Below, one piece after another: positions 1 to 10,600 of a stretch of 64,000 nt of DNA. The notes below the pieces were generated by a model, which had not been told where the DNA came from, did no database searches, and was given only the letters and a program-made list of their open reading frames with translations. The translations under genes were made by a program, and so were the position numbers. How positions within the stretch are numbered: position 1 is the first letter of the stretch; every line of letters begins with the position of its first letter. This DNA is from Pseudoscleropodium purum (taxonomy: Eukaryota > Streptophyta > Bryopsida > Hypnales > Brachytheciaceae): positions 10,168,001 to 10,232,000 of the forward strand of contig OZ017805.1 in assembly GCA_963969395.1 (NCBI GenBank), given 5' to 3'.

Positions 1-312
1 AGATCATCAATTGAAATCACATAGAAATAAATAAACAATAGTGTTTTTATGAAAAAATTATTTTCATAATTTTTTAATGTAAACTAATGTATGTAATTTC
101 AATGGCAGTCCATATGCATCTCATTTAATTTTAAGTCATATAAATTAACTACAATTCTAAGTACTAAAAGATTAACCTCTAAAGTGTCTTGACTTTGTTT
201 TTGCCAGAAACACTCTAAAACTGCCATTTTTTATACAAGTTTCAAAATGTAGAAAACAAAACATTTCTAGACACATGTAATTGTAGGATCTTGTAGTACA
301 CTGGTTTGAAAA

Positions 313-591
313 CATTAGAAGATTTTGGGGCCTCCGGATGCCTGTGAGTTATCATAGCCTATGAATGCAAGGAACAAGTTTGACGTAGTAGTTTGATGTG
401 GTTGAGACCTTGCCACATCATTGACCAAAAAATTTTTTTTTTCTAAAATTTCTTTTTGTATTTGGAGACTAATTTTTTTTTTCTTATAAAAAAGAAAATT
501 CTAATAACGTGCCGTTCCCCTCGCTGCAGGGAACAGCTGCGAGGGAATAGGCCCAAAATAGGCTTCTAGACCCTCCAAAATTCTTCTAATG
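313..591. mobile_element. MITE, copy 1 of 2 (CATTAGAAG termini)
   Basis: A 279-bp element bounded by inverted ends: CATTAGAAGATTTTGGGG at the left, and a right end whose complement reads CATTAGAAGAATTTTGGAGG. A second copy with the same ends and interior lies at 18111-18411. Both contain a poly-T stretch and then a GC-rich hairpin around TTCCCCTCGCTGCAGGG. No coding capacity, so a non-autonomous DNA element is inferred. The related unoccupied sequence near 15.19 kb shows no clear target duplication, so the superfamily is left open. Confidence 0.75.
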
Positions 592-1400
592 GATGTGGTA
601 AGAATTTCAGAAATTTCCACTATATAGATTGCAAGATATTAGTATTTGAAGTGACAAAATATCATTTTTTTTCCCTACAAAAAACCGAGCAGAGGAACTT
701 CATGACGTCACATTTGTGTGAAAAAATGTTCAAAATGATTGCAATTGTTTGGATTCATTCTTCAAGGCATATTGGCTACATGCTTGAAAAATTTTAGATC
801 ATTTGAAATTGTACAACATTTAGGAAAAAAATAGTAAGTAGAAAGATGTAGAGAGTGGTTTAGAATACTAAATTGTTAAAATTTTATTTATGGAATTGGA
901 AAATGACAATCCTAATGGTTGTAATGTTGTAATAAACAATCTTCACCCAGTGTTTTTATTTTTTTCCAAAAATATTGAAAACTAAATTAAATAAAGGACT
1001 TCAAAGTTTATTTTGGGGTAGAGAATCCATAACTACCTACAAACTAAAATACCTCATAAATTTTGACTCATTAATCAAAATAGAATGATTCAAAGCTTTA
1101 AATGTATATATAAATCTAAAAAAACAATTTCAAATTTGGATTTTCGAAATAAATGATTTTTTCAAATCTACCCAAACTATCCAAGTTAAGAATTGAACCA
1201 CATATTAGGCTATAACTTTTGACTCATATTTCCAAATGTCTTGAAATTTAGTGTACATGAAAGATATTCCTTGTCTACACCTTCTCTTAAAATTTGGCCC
1301 CAAAATATGGAACTCTCTAGTCACACGCACTTGCCCAAAATTTCTATGTTGCCAAAAAATGCAGTTTGGTCCTTTAGCCTTTAGGAATAATATAAACAAT
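592..1400. repeat. Dispersed repeat R1, copy a
   Basis: Non-coding AT-rich sequence that aligns by eye with 15.19-16.33 kb. Shared landmarks in order are a 'gattgcaagatat' block, 'ctacatgcttgaaaaatt', 'gttgtaataaacaat', 'aaggatttcaaagtttatttt' and 'tatgaaagatattcctt' followed by 'acttgcccaaaa'. The second copy differs by a 567-bp insertion. A 109-codon open frame at 1251-1580 is not preserved in the other copy and is not taken as a gene. Confidence 0.7.
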
Positions 1401-3411
1401 ACTGAATTGCAACCCTTTCGTTCATTCTATTTGGATTTAGGAATAGTATTGACATTTGACAAAGTTGTAGACAATCTTAGTTTCGCTACAATTTTAACCC
1501 TGTTTGTTTTAAGAAAATTTTTAATTTCATTGATTGACAATGAAGTGATTTTTTTCATAAATTTTCTTACAAGATACTAATCTCAAGTATCAACATAGGT
1601 GATTACAAAATTGAAGTAAGTAGTTCAAATTTTTTTAAGATAAGACATTTAAAGCCAAATAAAATAGTTTAACAAGGTCCATCAAAACATGTTTCCTTCA
1701 CTTTAGATGCACATATCTTGCAGTGTAAGCGGTCAAAGTTTAGGAGATTGCTTCCACAAATTTTTAATCATAGTAGAGTTTTAGATAAAATCCTATAGTT
1801 ACATATACAAAATGAAACAACTACTAAAGTTCTTATCTTCTTGCTATAGAACCCTAAATTTTAATTGGATTTCAATATGAAAAAGGCCTTTGTCCTTTAC
1901 AGATTGAAGAATTCATTTTTCTATCCAATTTCAAAAATTCTCAAAACTAATTGTTCAATACATTTACCTATATTTGTAAAGGAATAATACAATTTAAATT
2001 ATTTTAAATGAATTCTATATGAAAAGATGAATGATATAAATTAGGAGGAAATCAAATTTTTGGATTATCATCAAATCTTTTGAAACCAAATCTACATTGA
2101 TAAAACATGAGAACTATAATAGCATTCATCAAAATAGAATAATTCAAAGCCTCTAACGTGTATAAAATTACAAAACCCATTTGATGATTTATTTTAAACC
2201 AAAAAGTGATTTTTAGAATTAATTTTTTTTTGAATCCTAAACCCTAAACCCTAGACCATAATCATATACATTGAAGCCTATATGCTAAGATGTACAAAGA
2301 AATCCTTGAAATCTAGATGAGGTATGTTTTGACCTGACAACATTGGATCTTCATTTGCCTTTTCTATTTTGTTCTCTTGATATCTTGGGAAATCGACTTT
2401 TATTTTTAGAAAATGCCAAAATGCTATAATTCCTATAGTCTATTTCACATACATCCTAAAATTTTCTAAAAAAGTGAATGTCATATTCAAAATTTTAGAC
2501 GTTTTCCAAGGAAATGAGAATTCTTTCCTAATGACATAGGAATTTCAGGAGTCACATAATTACAAACAAAGACTACAAACAAGTAAAGAGCAATCCAATG
2601 ACATTTGAAAATTAAATGCACAATTTATGGTATGCATTGCTATTAACAGAAAACATCCACTAGATACACACGTAAATGTTGAATGAATGCATTGACAACA
2701 AAATGCAATAGAATCATAGCTAACCATTATACTTCTAGTAGCAAAATACCACACACATACCGCTTGTGTTAGGCATCACAAATAGATTTACTTGAAAAAA
2801 TGAGTGCATAATAGTCAAGGAATGATGTCAATGCTAAACTTTGGAATGGATCTAAGTACAAACATTGTAGAAACAAGTCATCTAGTCGCCAATCTAGGAC
2901 TCACGTAAATCATACTCCACACATTGTAATTTGGAATGTCAATTATGAATGTCCTAAAAGCAACACTTGGATGTTTGTATTTCTATACTATTTATGCTTA
3001 GATCCAAGCCAAAGCTCAAAATCCACTTCATTCTTCAATTACTATGCACTCACGTTTTCAAGCAATCTAACCGGTTTAGATTGCTATACATGACTACCAA
3101 GAACAATGAAGATGTGGTATTTTAACTCCTTGGTTTGTAATATTCAACAATTTGCATCGCTTAAAAACTATTCTATATTCCATATACTATAAAATTCCCT
3201 CAGTCAATAGCAAAGCCAAACAAAGGGGAAAATGATATGAAAATTATATAATGGTCTCTACATCTAGTATAAACAACTACGAACTATGTGGAGTACTCTT
3301 AAGCTTCTCAAGGGCCCTTAAAATTTCCGGTCCTCAATTGTAGTCCCCTTTGGTTCTTGCACTTGCTTGATGCATGTATTCTCGCCGTTGTGCTTGCACT
3401 GACCTCCGCTC
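1401..3411. other. Gene-free AT-rich stretch
   Basis: No coding region is supported. The part around 2.1-2.2 kb partly repeats the 1.07-1.2 kb sequence (an 'atcaaaatagaat' block followed by 'attcaaagc'). At 2236-2254 there are two and a half copies of the plant telomere motif CCCTAAA, too few to mean more than an interstitial motif. Confidence 0.5.
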
Positions 3412-3879
3412 CTAAGAGTCCCAAGTACAAGTTGAAGAATGACTATAAGATGGCCCATCCAATTTTCTTTCAAATTTATCTACTTTAGATGATGCAAGGC
3501 AATGTGGACGTGGATGTGGAATACCAAGACATTCAATAATTTTTCCATGTGGTTCATCCGGCAATTGAGATTTCACTTCCGATTTCGGATAATTAGCATC
3601 TTTCTTAAGCTTCCTTTGCATCCCTTCATCCAAACTAGTTGGTGACATTGGCAAATTCCGGACTTCGCTAGAGCGCAAGAAAAATGGCGAGTATGAAACT
3701 AGGTAGGGGCACTTTCGATCTAGAGAGCTATCCACAACCATGTCATAGACTGGTGTAGTAGAGAAGTCCGTAGTCGAATTGACGATTGGTGTAGAGCATA
3801 AGAAATTCCCTGCACTAAGTATCATGTATTGCTCGTAGTCTAGAATAGTCAATAGAGGCTTGGCATTGCAAGTGACCAT
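3412..3879 (-). CDS. Unassigned exon-like open frame, 155 codons
   Basis: An open frame of 155 codons, long for sequence this AT-rich, on the same strand as the decayed phosphatase-like and A1 genes next to it. The product is hydrophilic, rich in Ser and Pro, with a basic stretch near residues 85-105 and a His/Pro-rich part near residue 125. No signal peptide, membrane segment or known motif is visible. The ATG sits about 420 bases downstream of the phosphatase-like remnant, with P1 palindromes between them, so it could be a later exon of that gene. Function unknown; it may also be a chance frame. Confidence 0.35.
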   Translation of the reverse strand: MVTCNAKPLLTILDYEQYMILSAGNFLCSTPIVNSTTDFSTTPVYDMVVDSSLDRKCPYLVSYSPFFLRSSEVRNLPMSPTSLDEGMQRKLKKDANYPKSEVKSQLPDEPHGKIIECLGIPHPRPHCLASSKVDKFERKLDGPSYSHSSTCTWDS

Positions 3880-4026
3880 AAGAAATAAGAGATGTGGATG
3901 TGCTCACCATTTGTAATACAAACAAGTATTTATTAGAAAACATATTGTTCACCTTTGCAAAAATATTAGATAATTTGATTCAGTATCTATAAGAAGATAC
4001 AAGAAAGACGCCCAATATAAAAAACC

Positions 4027-4135
4027 TTGAGCCATATTTCAACTCAACTCGAGCTCAAACAAAGCATACCATAACTACTTAATATTGCCTACATACTCTA
4101 CATTTTAGCTTGAGCCGAGTTGAGCTACATACCTC
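4027..4135. repeat. P1 palindromes between exons
   Basis: Two copies of the palindromic P1 motif lie here: CAACTCGAGCTC at about 4035, and AGCTTGAGCCGAGTTGAGCT at about 4110, which folds on itself (AGCT-GAGC / GTTGAGCT). The same motif occurs in the introns and 5' flank of gene A1 and in the arrays around gene C1. The place between two exon-like frames suggests an intron, which is inference. Confidence 0.55.
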
Positions 4136-4302
4136 TAGGTGATGAGCTAACTAATACTTACGGAACCTCGGACTACCTCCATCAGCTTGCCAAATTCTCA
4201 ATGATTTCTTTCCTTGTAGAACATCCTTTGTCCAACTTTGCCTAATCCATTTATCTTAAATGACTTTAGACCCTCATCGTAATCAACATGCAATTGCCTA
4301 AA

Positions 4303-4924
4303 CTAGGGAAATAAGACATTAAAGAGATAGATGTCCTTGCCTCCATTCCCTAGATTGCTCCAAGTAATAGGAAGTACTACATTTTCTGGATTGTTCATGA
4401 TGTGTTTGCGAGGACTATCGTCTACTATGACAGTATCGGTGCAAGTGAAATTCCCCCTAAAGCCAAAGAAGATTGATTCTAGATTTTTAAGGAACAACTC
4501 CTTATTAATTCCCAATTCTTTGTAAGAAGTCAATCGCCCAGATGTATCTCTACATTTCATAATCTAACAAGAGTGCTACCTGAAAACACAAATGGGCATT
4601 TTTCCTTTGCAAAATAAATACTTAGAAATTTCTTTCATGGTGGTTTTTATCATAGAGCTCTACACTGAAACGTATGCAATTTTCTCTAACTGTACTAAGA
4701 AAGCTAAGCAATTGGGCTGGACATACATCACCTTTAGCCCCACAATGGTAGCTATAGTGGCAAAGCATGGCTCGGATTGGTGGTTGAATTGCTTCATTGA
4801 CCCCCCTTTTGACTTCCAATCTTTAGCAACACAAAGAATTCCATTTAGGTCTAGAGTGACGTTGATCCACTTTTCAGTCACTTCAAACCTCATCACAAAA
4901 TGGACGTTCTTGGATGATTTGTGA
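4303..4924 (-). pseudogene. FCP1/NIF-like (HAD-type) phosphatase domain, decayed
   Basis: Read on the minus strand, the first part carries VTLDLNGILCV, matching the DLNG form of HAD motif I found in plant NLI-interacting-factor (FCP1-like) phosphatases. It is followed by a stretch ending VSV-stop-SS where the family has a VWSS motif. After a probable intron or frame break at about 4560, the second part carries FLKNLESIF, then VIVDDSPRKHIMNNPENVVLP, the family's motif with the conserved DDSP and N-P pair, then a Gly-rich NGGKDIYLF end. In the active family these proteins remove phosphate from phosphoserine, or have lost that activity. The in-frame TAG and broken frame make this a remnant. A related copy is the end of gene D at 53.5-54.0 kb. 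A GC-rich MITE sits 58 bases upstream. Domain assignment is fairly safe; gene boundaries are not. Confidence 0.7.
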
Positions 4925-4981
4925 CGAGCTACTATAAGTCGGGATCCCTGCTAAAAAATGGGCAAATGCGTAGCCAATTAT

Positions 4982-5271
4982 CAGGGTTGACGAATCTCTA
5001 CGTCCACTCGAAAAAGGCGTCCGTAACCTGGACGTCCGTCCGCACGGACGCCAGCGGACGCAACGTCCTTCCCACCGTCGGAAGGCAGACGAGCGGGGCG
5101 GACGGACGGGGCGGGGCGGACAAGACGGGGTGGGGCAGACGAGGCGGGACGGGTGGGGCGGGGCGGGACAAGGCGGGACAAGGCGGGCGGGGCGGACGGC
5201 GTCCACGAATGTCAGCGGACGCTACGGACACAACGTTCGCGTCCGAACATTCAACCGTCCTGTCAACCCTG
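4982..5271. mobile_element. hAT-like MITE, GC-rich, 290 bp, with 8-bp target duplication
   Basis: The element starts CAGGGTTGAC and ends GTCAACCCTG, a perfect 10-bp terminal inverted repeat, and is flanked on both sides by CCAATTAT (4974-4981 and 5272-5279). An 8-bp duplication with CAGGG ends is the hallmark of hAT elements. The interior has no hAT transposase and is very GC-rich in an AT-rich setting: subterminal inverted GGCGTCCG/CGGACGCC blocks flank a core of GGGGCGG-type runs that could form G-quadruplexes. Short open frames on both strands of this core are by-products of its composition. Confidence 0.93.
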
Positions 5272-5279
5272 CCAATTAT

Positions 5280-5805
5280 GATCAAAATTTTGGCTAATCA
5301 TGGACGCAATGGAAAGACATACAAAATGCTCAAGCACCAAGACTAAACTAATACAATATCATGAATCAGACAAGGTGATCTTAAAGTAAAAACATATTAG
5401 TACCTTCTGTGGTATAGAACAAGAAGGCTTAAGTTCGACATACTTGACAGATCTAGACAAGTCATTACCTCAATGATATTCTAGAAATGAGCAATACATA
5501 TTCAGATGTCTCTGACTTCAAAAAGAACTAGAAGATTTTGTGAAGAAAGAGACTCATATGAATCAGGATTATTATCAAAATTGACAAGGCATGCCATTGA
5601 AGAATGAGGAAATAATTTTCCATAAGAAAACACAAATATTACATGCTCATGAAATGAGTTTCAAAATACAAAATTTGAAACAAAAACCAGAAAATATAGA
5701 GTTGACACCCATGAAAAATGGTGCTCCACTAAGGAATCTATGCCTATAACTCTACCACACAAATCAGCTCGAGTCAAGTTGAATTACAAAATACAACACA
5801 AATGA
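5280..5805. other. Gene-free interval with one P1 palindrome
   Basis: No convincing coding sequence. A P1 palindrome (AGCTCGAGTCAAGTTGA) lies at about 5767-5785, just past the 3' end of gene A1. Confidence 0.45.
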
Positions 5806-6853
5806 TTATTGGGCACAATTTTTTAGTAGATCCCCAATTAGAAAGGAATCACTTCCAAGTTCTACCTTGAAAGAAACCACAATCAGATTGAGTCTAACTG
5901 TGATTTCTTCGCTTGAGATTGATACTAGTCCTAGTTGCTTACGTAGATGCCTATGAGATTCTTGCACTTGAAACTCAGTCAACGGAGACCAATTTGGCAC
6001 ACATTCTTCCATAGGGGGAGAAGGACTGGATCAATTCCTTGGCATGCAGAGTCAAAGCTCTGGTAGGCATCATCTGACAACCAAAGGCACCACTATTGTT
6101 GGAGCCAAATGGCATGCCTTCTATCTCCAACTACGGTGATGAGCCATTGAGGGCTAATGCAACCACGTGCTGTGCATTGTGAATGTTTAGTAAGTTGAGT
6201 ACAAACTCTCTATTCGTTTGAGACTCCCTCTCCATTTAACTTTGCATGTTCCCATGAAACTCTATATTTTCCTGTCGCTCTTTTGCCACCTTGACTTTTA
6301 TTTGTACTAGTGCCACCTTGGTATTCTTCTACGCCATTTCTTACTGTCATTGCAAATTTTCAAGAGTCTCCGCATACTTCTCTTAGATCATTGCCATTTG
6401 CTTCACAACACTAGTAATTGTATCTTGCTTCTTATGTAGGTGCCCAAATGTTGGAGGAGTTTTTGGCATCTGAGACAATGGCAACAACATCAAAAAAGCT
6501 AAGGACCCCAAAATATCACCGAGAAGACAACTGGTTGGCGTTGCAATGTCGTCAAGTTCACCTTCATCTTTAAAATCAACATTTGCATCATCATCATCTT
6601 CCTCTAAGGAAAGTTCTTTGATTTTTTACACAAGAGGAGCGTGCTCTTGTTTTGTAGGCAACTCTTGACTAGACCTCAACTTTGTCTTTGATAAAGATGG
6701 CTCTAACTACAAGCCATGAGTACTGTGGCATGGCAATGCATATCTAATCTCTATAAAATCCAACTTATCCATCTTCAAAACTTTGGTGCAAATATCTAGC
6801 CACCAATCAGCAAAACACTCTGGAGCCATTGCATACACATTAACACAACTCAT

Positions 6854-7019
6854 TTGTGCAAGGAAAAAAGTGAAGGAATTAACAAAGTAGGACATCAAAC
6901 AATTCAACTCGATTCAAGCTAAACATACAAGCACAAAGCATGATTTATAATTTGGAACAAAGCATGAATTAAAGATAGATTAGCTTGATTTGAGCTGATG
7001 ATGTAGAGAAAATTTATAC
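6854..7019 (-). other. Intron of gene A1 bounded by two P1 palindromes
   Basis: On the minus strand a GTATAAAT donor follows a coding block, and coding sequence resumes at MSCVNV. The matching intron of A2 lies at 59662-59849 and ends in a proper AG; here the acceptor reads CAA, which fits a G-to-A loss of CAG. P1 palindromes lie near both ends: AGCTTGATTTGAGCT at about 6981, near the donor, and ACTCGATTCAAGCT at about 6907, near the acceptor. Confidence 0.6.
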
Positions 7020-8359
7020 CATGGCCATGCAAGTTTTCTTCCCGCAAATCTAGAGAAAATGGACATGTCCGAATAGCAAAAATCTCCAACCATAAACAAG
7101 TATAAGTCCATCTACAATTTTGTATTGAAAATCCGATACTCCAACTTGTTGTAATTTTTTGCCTTTAAGTACCTTGTTGTATCTGAGTACTCAAACACCT
7201 CGGAAATTTTCACTTGAAATGAGTTGTTGATGTTTTGCAAAAACATTAAAAAAAACTTTCTTAACGGACTTTGGTACTAGTACATCATATAAGCGCTCAA
7301 CTTTCCTTGATTTGTATAAGGCATGTTGAACACTGTATTTGCTCAAGACTTCATGTGACTCTACAAAGTAGAGTACTTGCATTTGCTCCTTGTCACCACA
7401 AATAAAGAACCAAGAAGAAACCTCTTCAAAAGATGGCTTCCTAGCTACACAAAACGATGTCATTACTTTGACAAAGTGTCAAAATGGACAATTGATAGTC
7501 GATGTGACTTTGTTATCGATGCTAGGCAAGTTACGGAGGTTGATCACACCAAGCTTGATCCTTGGTAGAGTATTTCCAATGAAAGAATCCTCCGACCAAT
7601 CTAGGAAACTATTCTCTGTGATGTCATAGGATCGATAGTAGCTTGACACAATAGGCCTAATAAATGCATTTTTGTGCTTGAAGAAGACTTTGAAAAATTC
7701 ATAGGCTTTTGGAGACAAATCAATAATTGTCTTATTCTTGGCTCTTGATTGCTTGGCCTCCAAATAAAAATAGTCTCCAGGTCTATCAAGAAAGACGTCC
7801 ATCGTTGCTCTTATTATGTGGTGCTCATCCTTGAACCTCTACCAATTGCTCATGATGATTTTATTCACTGAATACATTAGACCAAGACTTCACTCTTGTG
7901 AAGTTCTCAAATGGCAATCTGCTTGCACTTACATCTCTCCACCCAATCTTTTATAGCATAATGTTTGTCAAGAATTGACATAATGGACTTGATAGTCACC
8001 TTCAAGTATAGGTGTTTGTGCTTTCCATCAAGTATATTTAAGGTGTACTTCATAAGCTTTCCGAGTTTGGTGTAACTCAAATTATCAAGAAATTTGAAAA
8101 ACTCACTTGTCAACATGCAACTTTCAGGGTTCCAATCTTCTTTTGCATTAAACTTTTGATTGGTATTTGGATTATAGAGCTCTCCCTATGCTACATTCGT
8201 TATAACGTCACTCCACAACTTATAAATTTCCTTGAGTATTGTGATCAACTTCAACTCATTTGTGAGTTTCAATTTCTTAGCTTTGTCATTCTTTGTCATC
8301 TTCAAGCTCTTGTTGACATCAACCATAGAAAAATGCACATACATCACCATCTCAAATTT

Positions 8360-8511
8360 CTAGGATGATTATATCAAACAAGTATAAGACATTGCAAATT
8401 AGCTCGAGTCAAGCAGAAAGGAATATTTAGAAAAAAGAGTTCAAAAGATCATAACATAAAAATAAGACAGATAAACCAACACTTTAGCTCAATTTGAGCT
8501 GAAATACATAC
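8360..8511 (-). other. Intron of gene A1 bounded by two P1 palindromes
   Basis: The donor is GTATGTATTT and the acceptor is ATCATCCTAG on the minus strand. Immediately after the acceptor the reading is K-F-E-M-V-M-Y, aligning with N-F-E-K-A-I-H of A2. One P1 palindrome (TTAGCTCAATTTGAGCTGAA on the plus strand) is within about 10 bases of the donor. A second (TTAGCTCGAGTCAAGC) lies about 40 bases from the acceptor. Length is 152 bp. Confidence 0.7.
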
Positions 8512-10040
8512 CACAAATCTAGCCTTTATCCGTGTATTCTCCATAGTTTGTCTAGAGACATTAATTGTCCCTACAAATGTTGGTAATTGGATTTTGAAGG
8601 CAACTCATTTTCTGCCAAACTGTCCACATTCCAAGGATGTTGGTGGCCCTTGATGGTTGCACTACTATAAAGTGACTAGTATGATTAGAATAAGTAGAGA
8701 TGTTCCTCAACTTTTGAGGGTTATCGGACCAAAAAAAGAAGCAATTCCACTTTTAGAAATGCTTTTGGATATCTTTTTCAATTCCATTTTCATCAACCAT
8801 TATAAATTTGCTTACCTCTACAATGTGTTGGCCGTTTATGATGTAGAAATTGCACTTCTCCATCTCCTTCCATTTGGGGGGTTTCTTATTGAGTCCCATT
8901 GACATTACATGTAGTGTTTGTTTTGTACTCTTATTTGGAATGTTGGCCAAATAATTGACCATGCCCTTTGATTCTCCTTTAACCGAAGTTATATGTCAAC
9001 GGAGTAGGAATGAACTTGGTGATTTCTATTTCTATTTTTTCATCAACCTAAAAGTTATAAGTGTCTTCGCAAGTGGTCCAAAAGTGTTTGTATGCTTTGC
9101 TAATCGACTTGTAATTAGTGTATTGGTCAATCGCTATAGAGTGCAGAACGTTCTTCATGTCTTCGACAATACTCCCATCTATGATGGTTGACTACTTAGA
9201 GGACTTGTTGACATGTGTACTTCCAGAAGAAACTGCTTTTGATTTTCGCCCCTCCTTCGAATTGGAGTTTTGTCCGACACTTGTAGCTTTCCCTTGCCTT
9301 GAACACTAGTAGATGCTTCTGTTGAATTCTTCCTAAAGCTCTCACTGACACCCGCATTGACGATCTCTATGCTCACGGACTGGGGCTTCTAGATTGTTGT
9401 TTGCATCTTGATTTTCCCCTTCAATTAGGAAATATCATTGAATAGGAATCAAATCTTTATTACTAGATTTTTACCATTGAGAGGCGTTCCATTTGCATTT
9501 TGGTATTGCTTTCTATCAATTTTCTCTTTGAGCCTTTGGATTTTTGTACCGTAAGGCATGGGCTCTAGACTAATAATGAAATGGATCATGGTGAATGGAA
9601 GAATGAGAATGTTGATGCAAATAGTAAAGTGGTATTGTTGCACTTTCTTGATGTCAGGCTTTAGTGTCATACACTTGACTGAAATCTATAATGAGTGTTG
9701 AATTCCACGTCCTTCACTTTTTGTTTGAAGGAAAGGTTGAAAAAGACTTATGCATTCCTAAACTTGTATGTAAAGCATATGAAATTAGTGAGAGGCACCA
9801 TCTGCAAGCTCCATATTTCAACACATTCAAGATCCTTGAACTCCCAATACTTGCATTCGATGTTGTGTCTTTAAGATATTGCACTTCACACTTTCAGAAG
9901 TACATGTTCAAGCTCTCAATTTGATCTTCCATTCTATAAAACAGAAAAGACAATTTAGTTGATTTGTTGTCTGTATTCATGTAAAGATATTTGAGCAAGA
10001 GTGTAACTCAACTTTAGAGAAGTCAATATTATTGTTGGTG

Positions 10041-10600
10041 TTGCAGATTAGCTCGATTCGAGCTAATGTGCAACTTGCTATGACTGTGGATGTGTGTTTT
10101 TGATGTTATGGACAAACTTACATATGTTGTTTATTTGATCGCACACTAAATAATTATATATCATGTTTGAATGTTTATTTTTGCTACATCAGATTCAATG
10201 TTATTCTAATAATTAGAAGATATTTTCCATTTCTTGACTTTGTGCATTATTTTTGTTATTGGTTGGATTAAGATTTTTCAAATTAGCTCAATTTGAGCTG
10301 ATCGGCAAGAATACTACATTCTATAATTTGTTAGAATGAATTGATTGGTGTGATTATTATTGTTACGTTGCATATAATGTTTTCAATAGGATGCTATGTA
10401 TAGGAATAGAGAATAATTGGAAAGGAGAGAACTATTTTACAATGGGGGCCTTGCAAATTAGCTCAAGTTGAGCTACTCTGCAAGGGACACTTGTGTGTGT
10501 AAATTCAATGCATGCCATTGTTTGAATGTATAGCGGAATGAGAAATTGGAAAGGCTGCGGCACTTGTACATCAACTTGATTTGAGATGATCTGCAAGGTC
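10041..10600. repeat. P1 palindrome array upstream of gene A1
   Basis: Four P1 palindromes lie just 5' of A1: at 10048-10066 (TTAGCTCGA / TCGAGCTAA around one base, perfect 9-bp arms), about 10284, about 10459 and about 10570. Each sits in a wider frame of TTGCA or GCAA, so the copies share more than the core. Gene A2 has a different palindrome array (P3) in the same relative place, at 56.27-56.67 kb. Confidence 0.75.

Larger units (their letters stand above)
5806..9927 (-). pseudogene. Gene A copy 1: multi-exon gene of unknown family, decayed
   Basis: The reading starts at an ATG near 9927 (MEDQIESLN) and runs to about 5806. It is recognised because successive blocks match A2 at 57.0-64 kb in the same order: QYHF...NGTPL (9.6-9.48 kb), a Q/AIDQ-x-x-x-YK block (about 9.1 kb), NKSTKQTL (8.96-8.75 kb), WNCF-x-x-WS (about 8.74 kb), NFE-x-x-x-x-x-x-F-x-M-x-DVN (8.36 kb), KHKHLYLKV and DWVE (8.1-7.9 kb), PG-x-Y-F-x-x-x-x-QSRAK (7.8-7.5 kb), VLSKYSVQ...ERLYDV (7.4-7.2 kb), MSCVNVYAMAPEC (6.85 kb) and an acidic DDDDAN block (6.6 kb). 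After that comes a coiled-coil-like KYAETLENLQ stretch (about 6.35 kb). Several in-frame stops and frame breaks make it a pseudogene. No known domain is recognised; a mobile-element protein or an old host gene are both possible. Confidence 0.7.

Noticed and set aside
1251..1580. 109-codon plus-strand frame as a gene
   Set aside because: The other R1 copy near 16.2 kb does not keep the frame, so it is chance.
2236..2254. Telomere repeat tract
   Set aside because: Only two to three CCCTAAA copies, and similarly few at 42.3 and 42.7 kb; plant AT-rich DNA often shows such short motifs.
4995..5265. Overlapping open frames in the GC-rich block, up to 141 codons
   Set aside because: They lie inside the hAT-like MITE, occur in several frames on both strands and encode Arg/Gly/Pro low complexity; they result from GC content.
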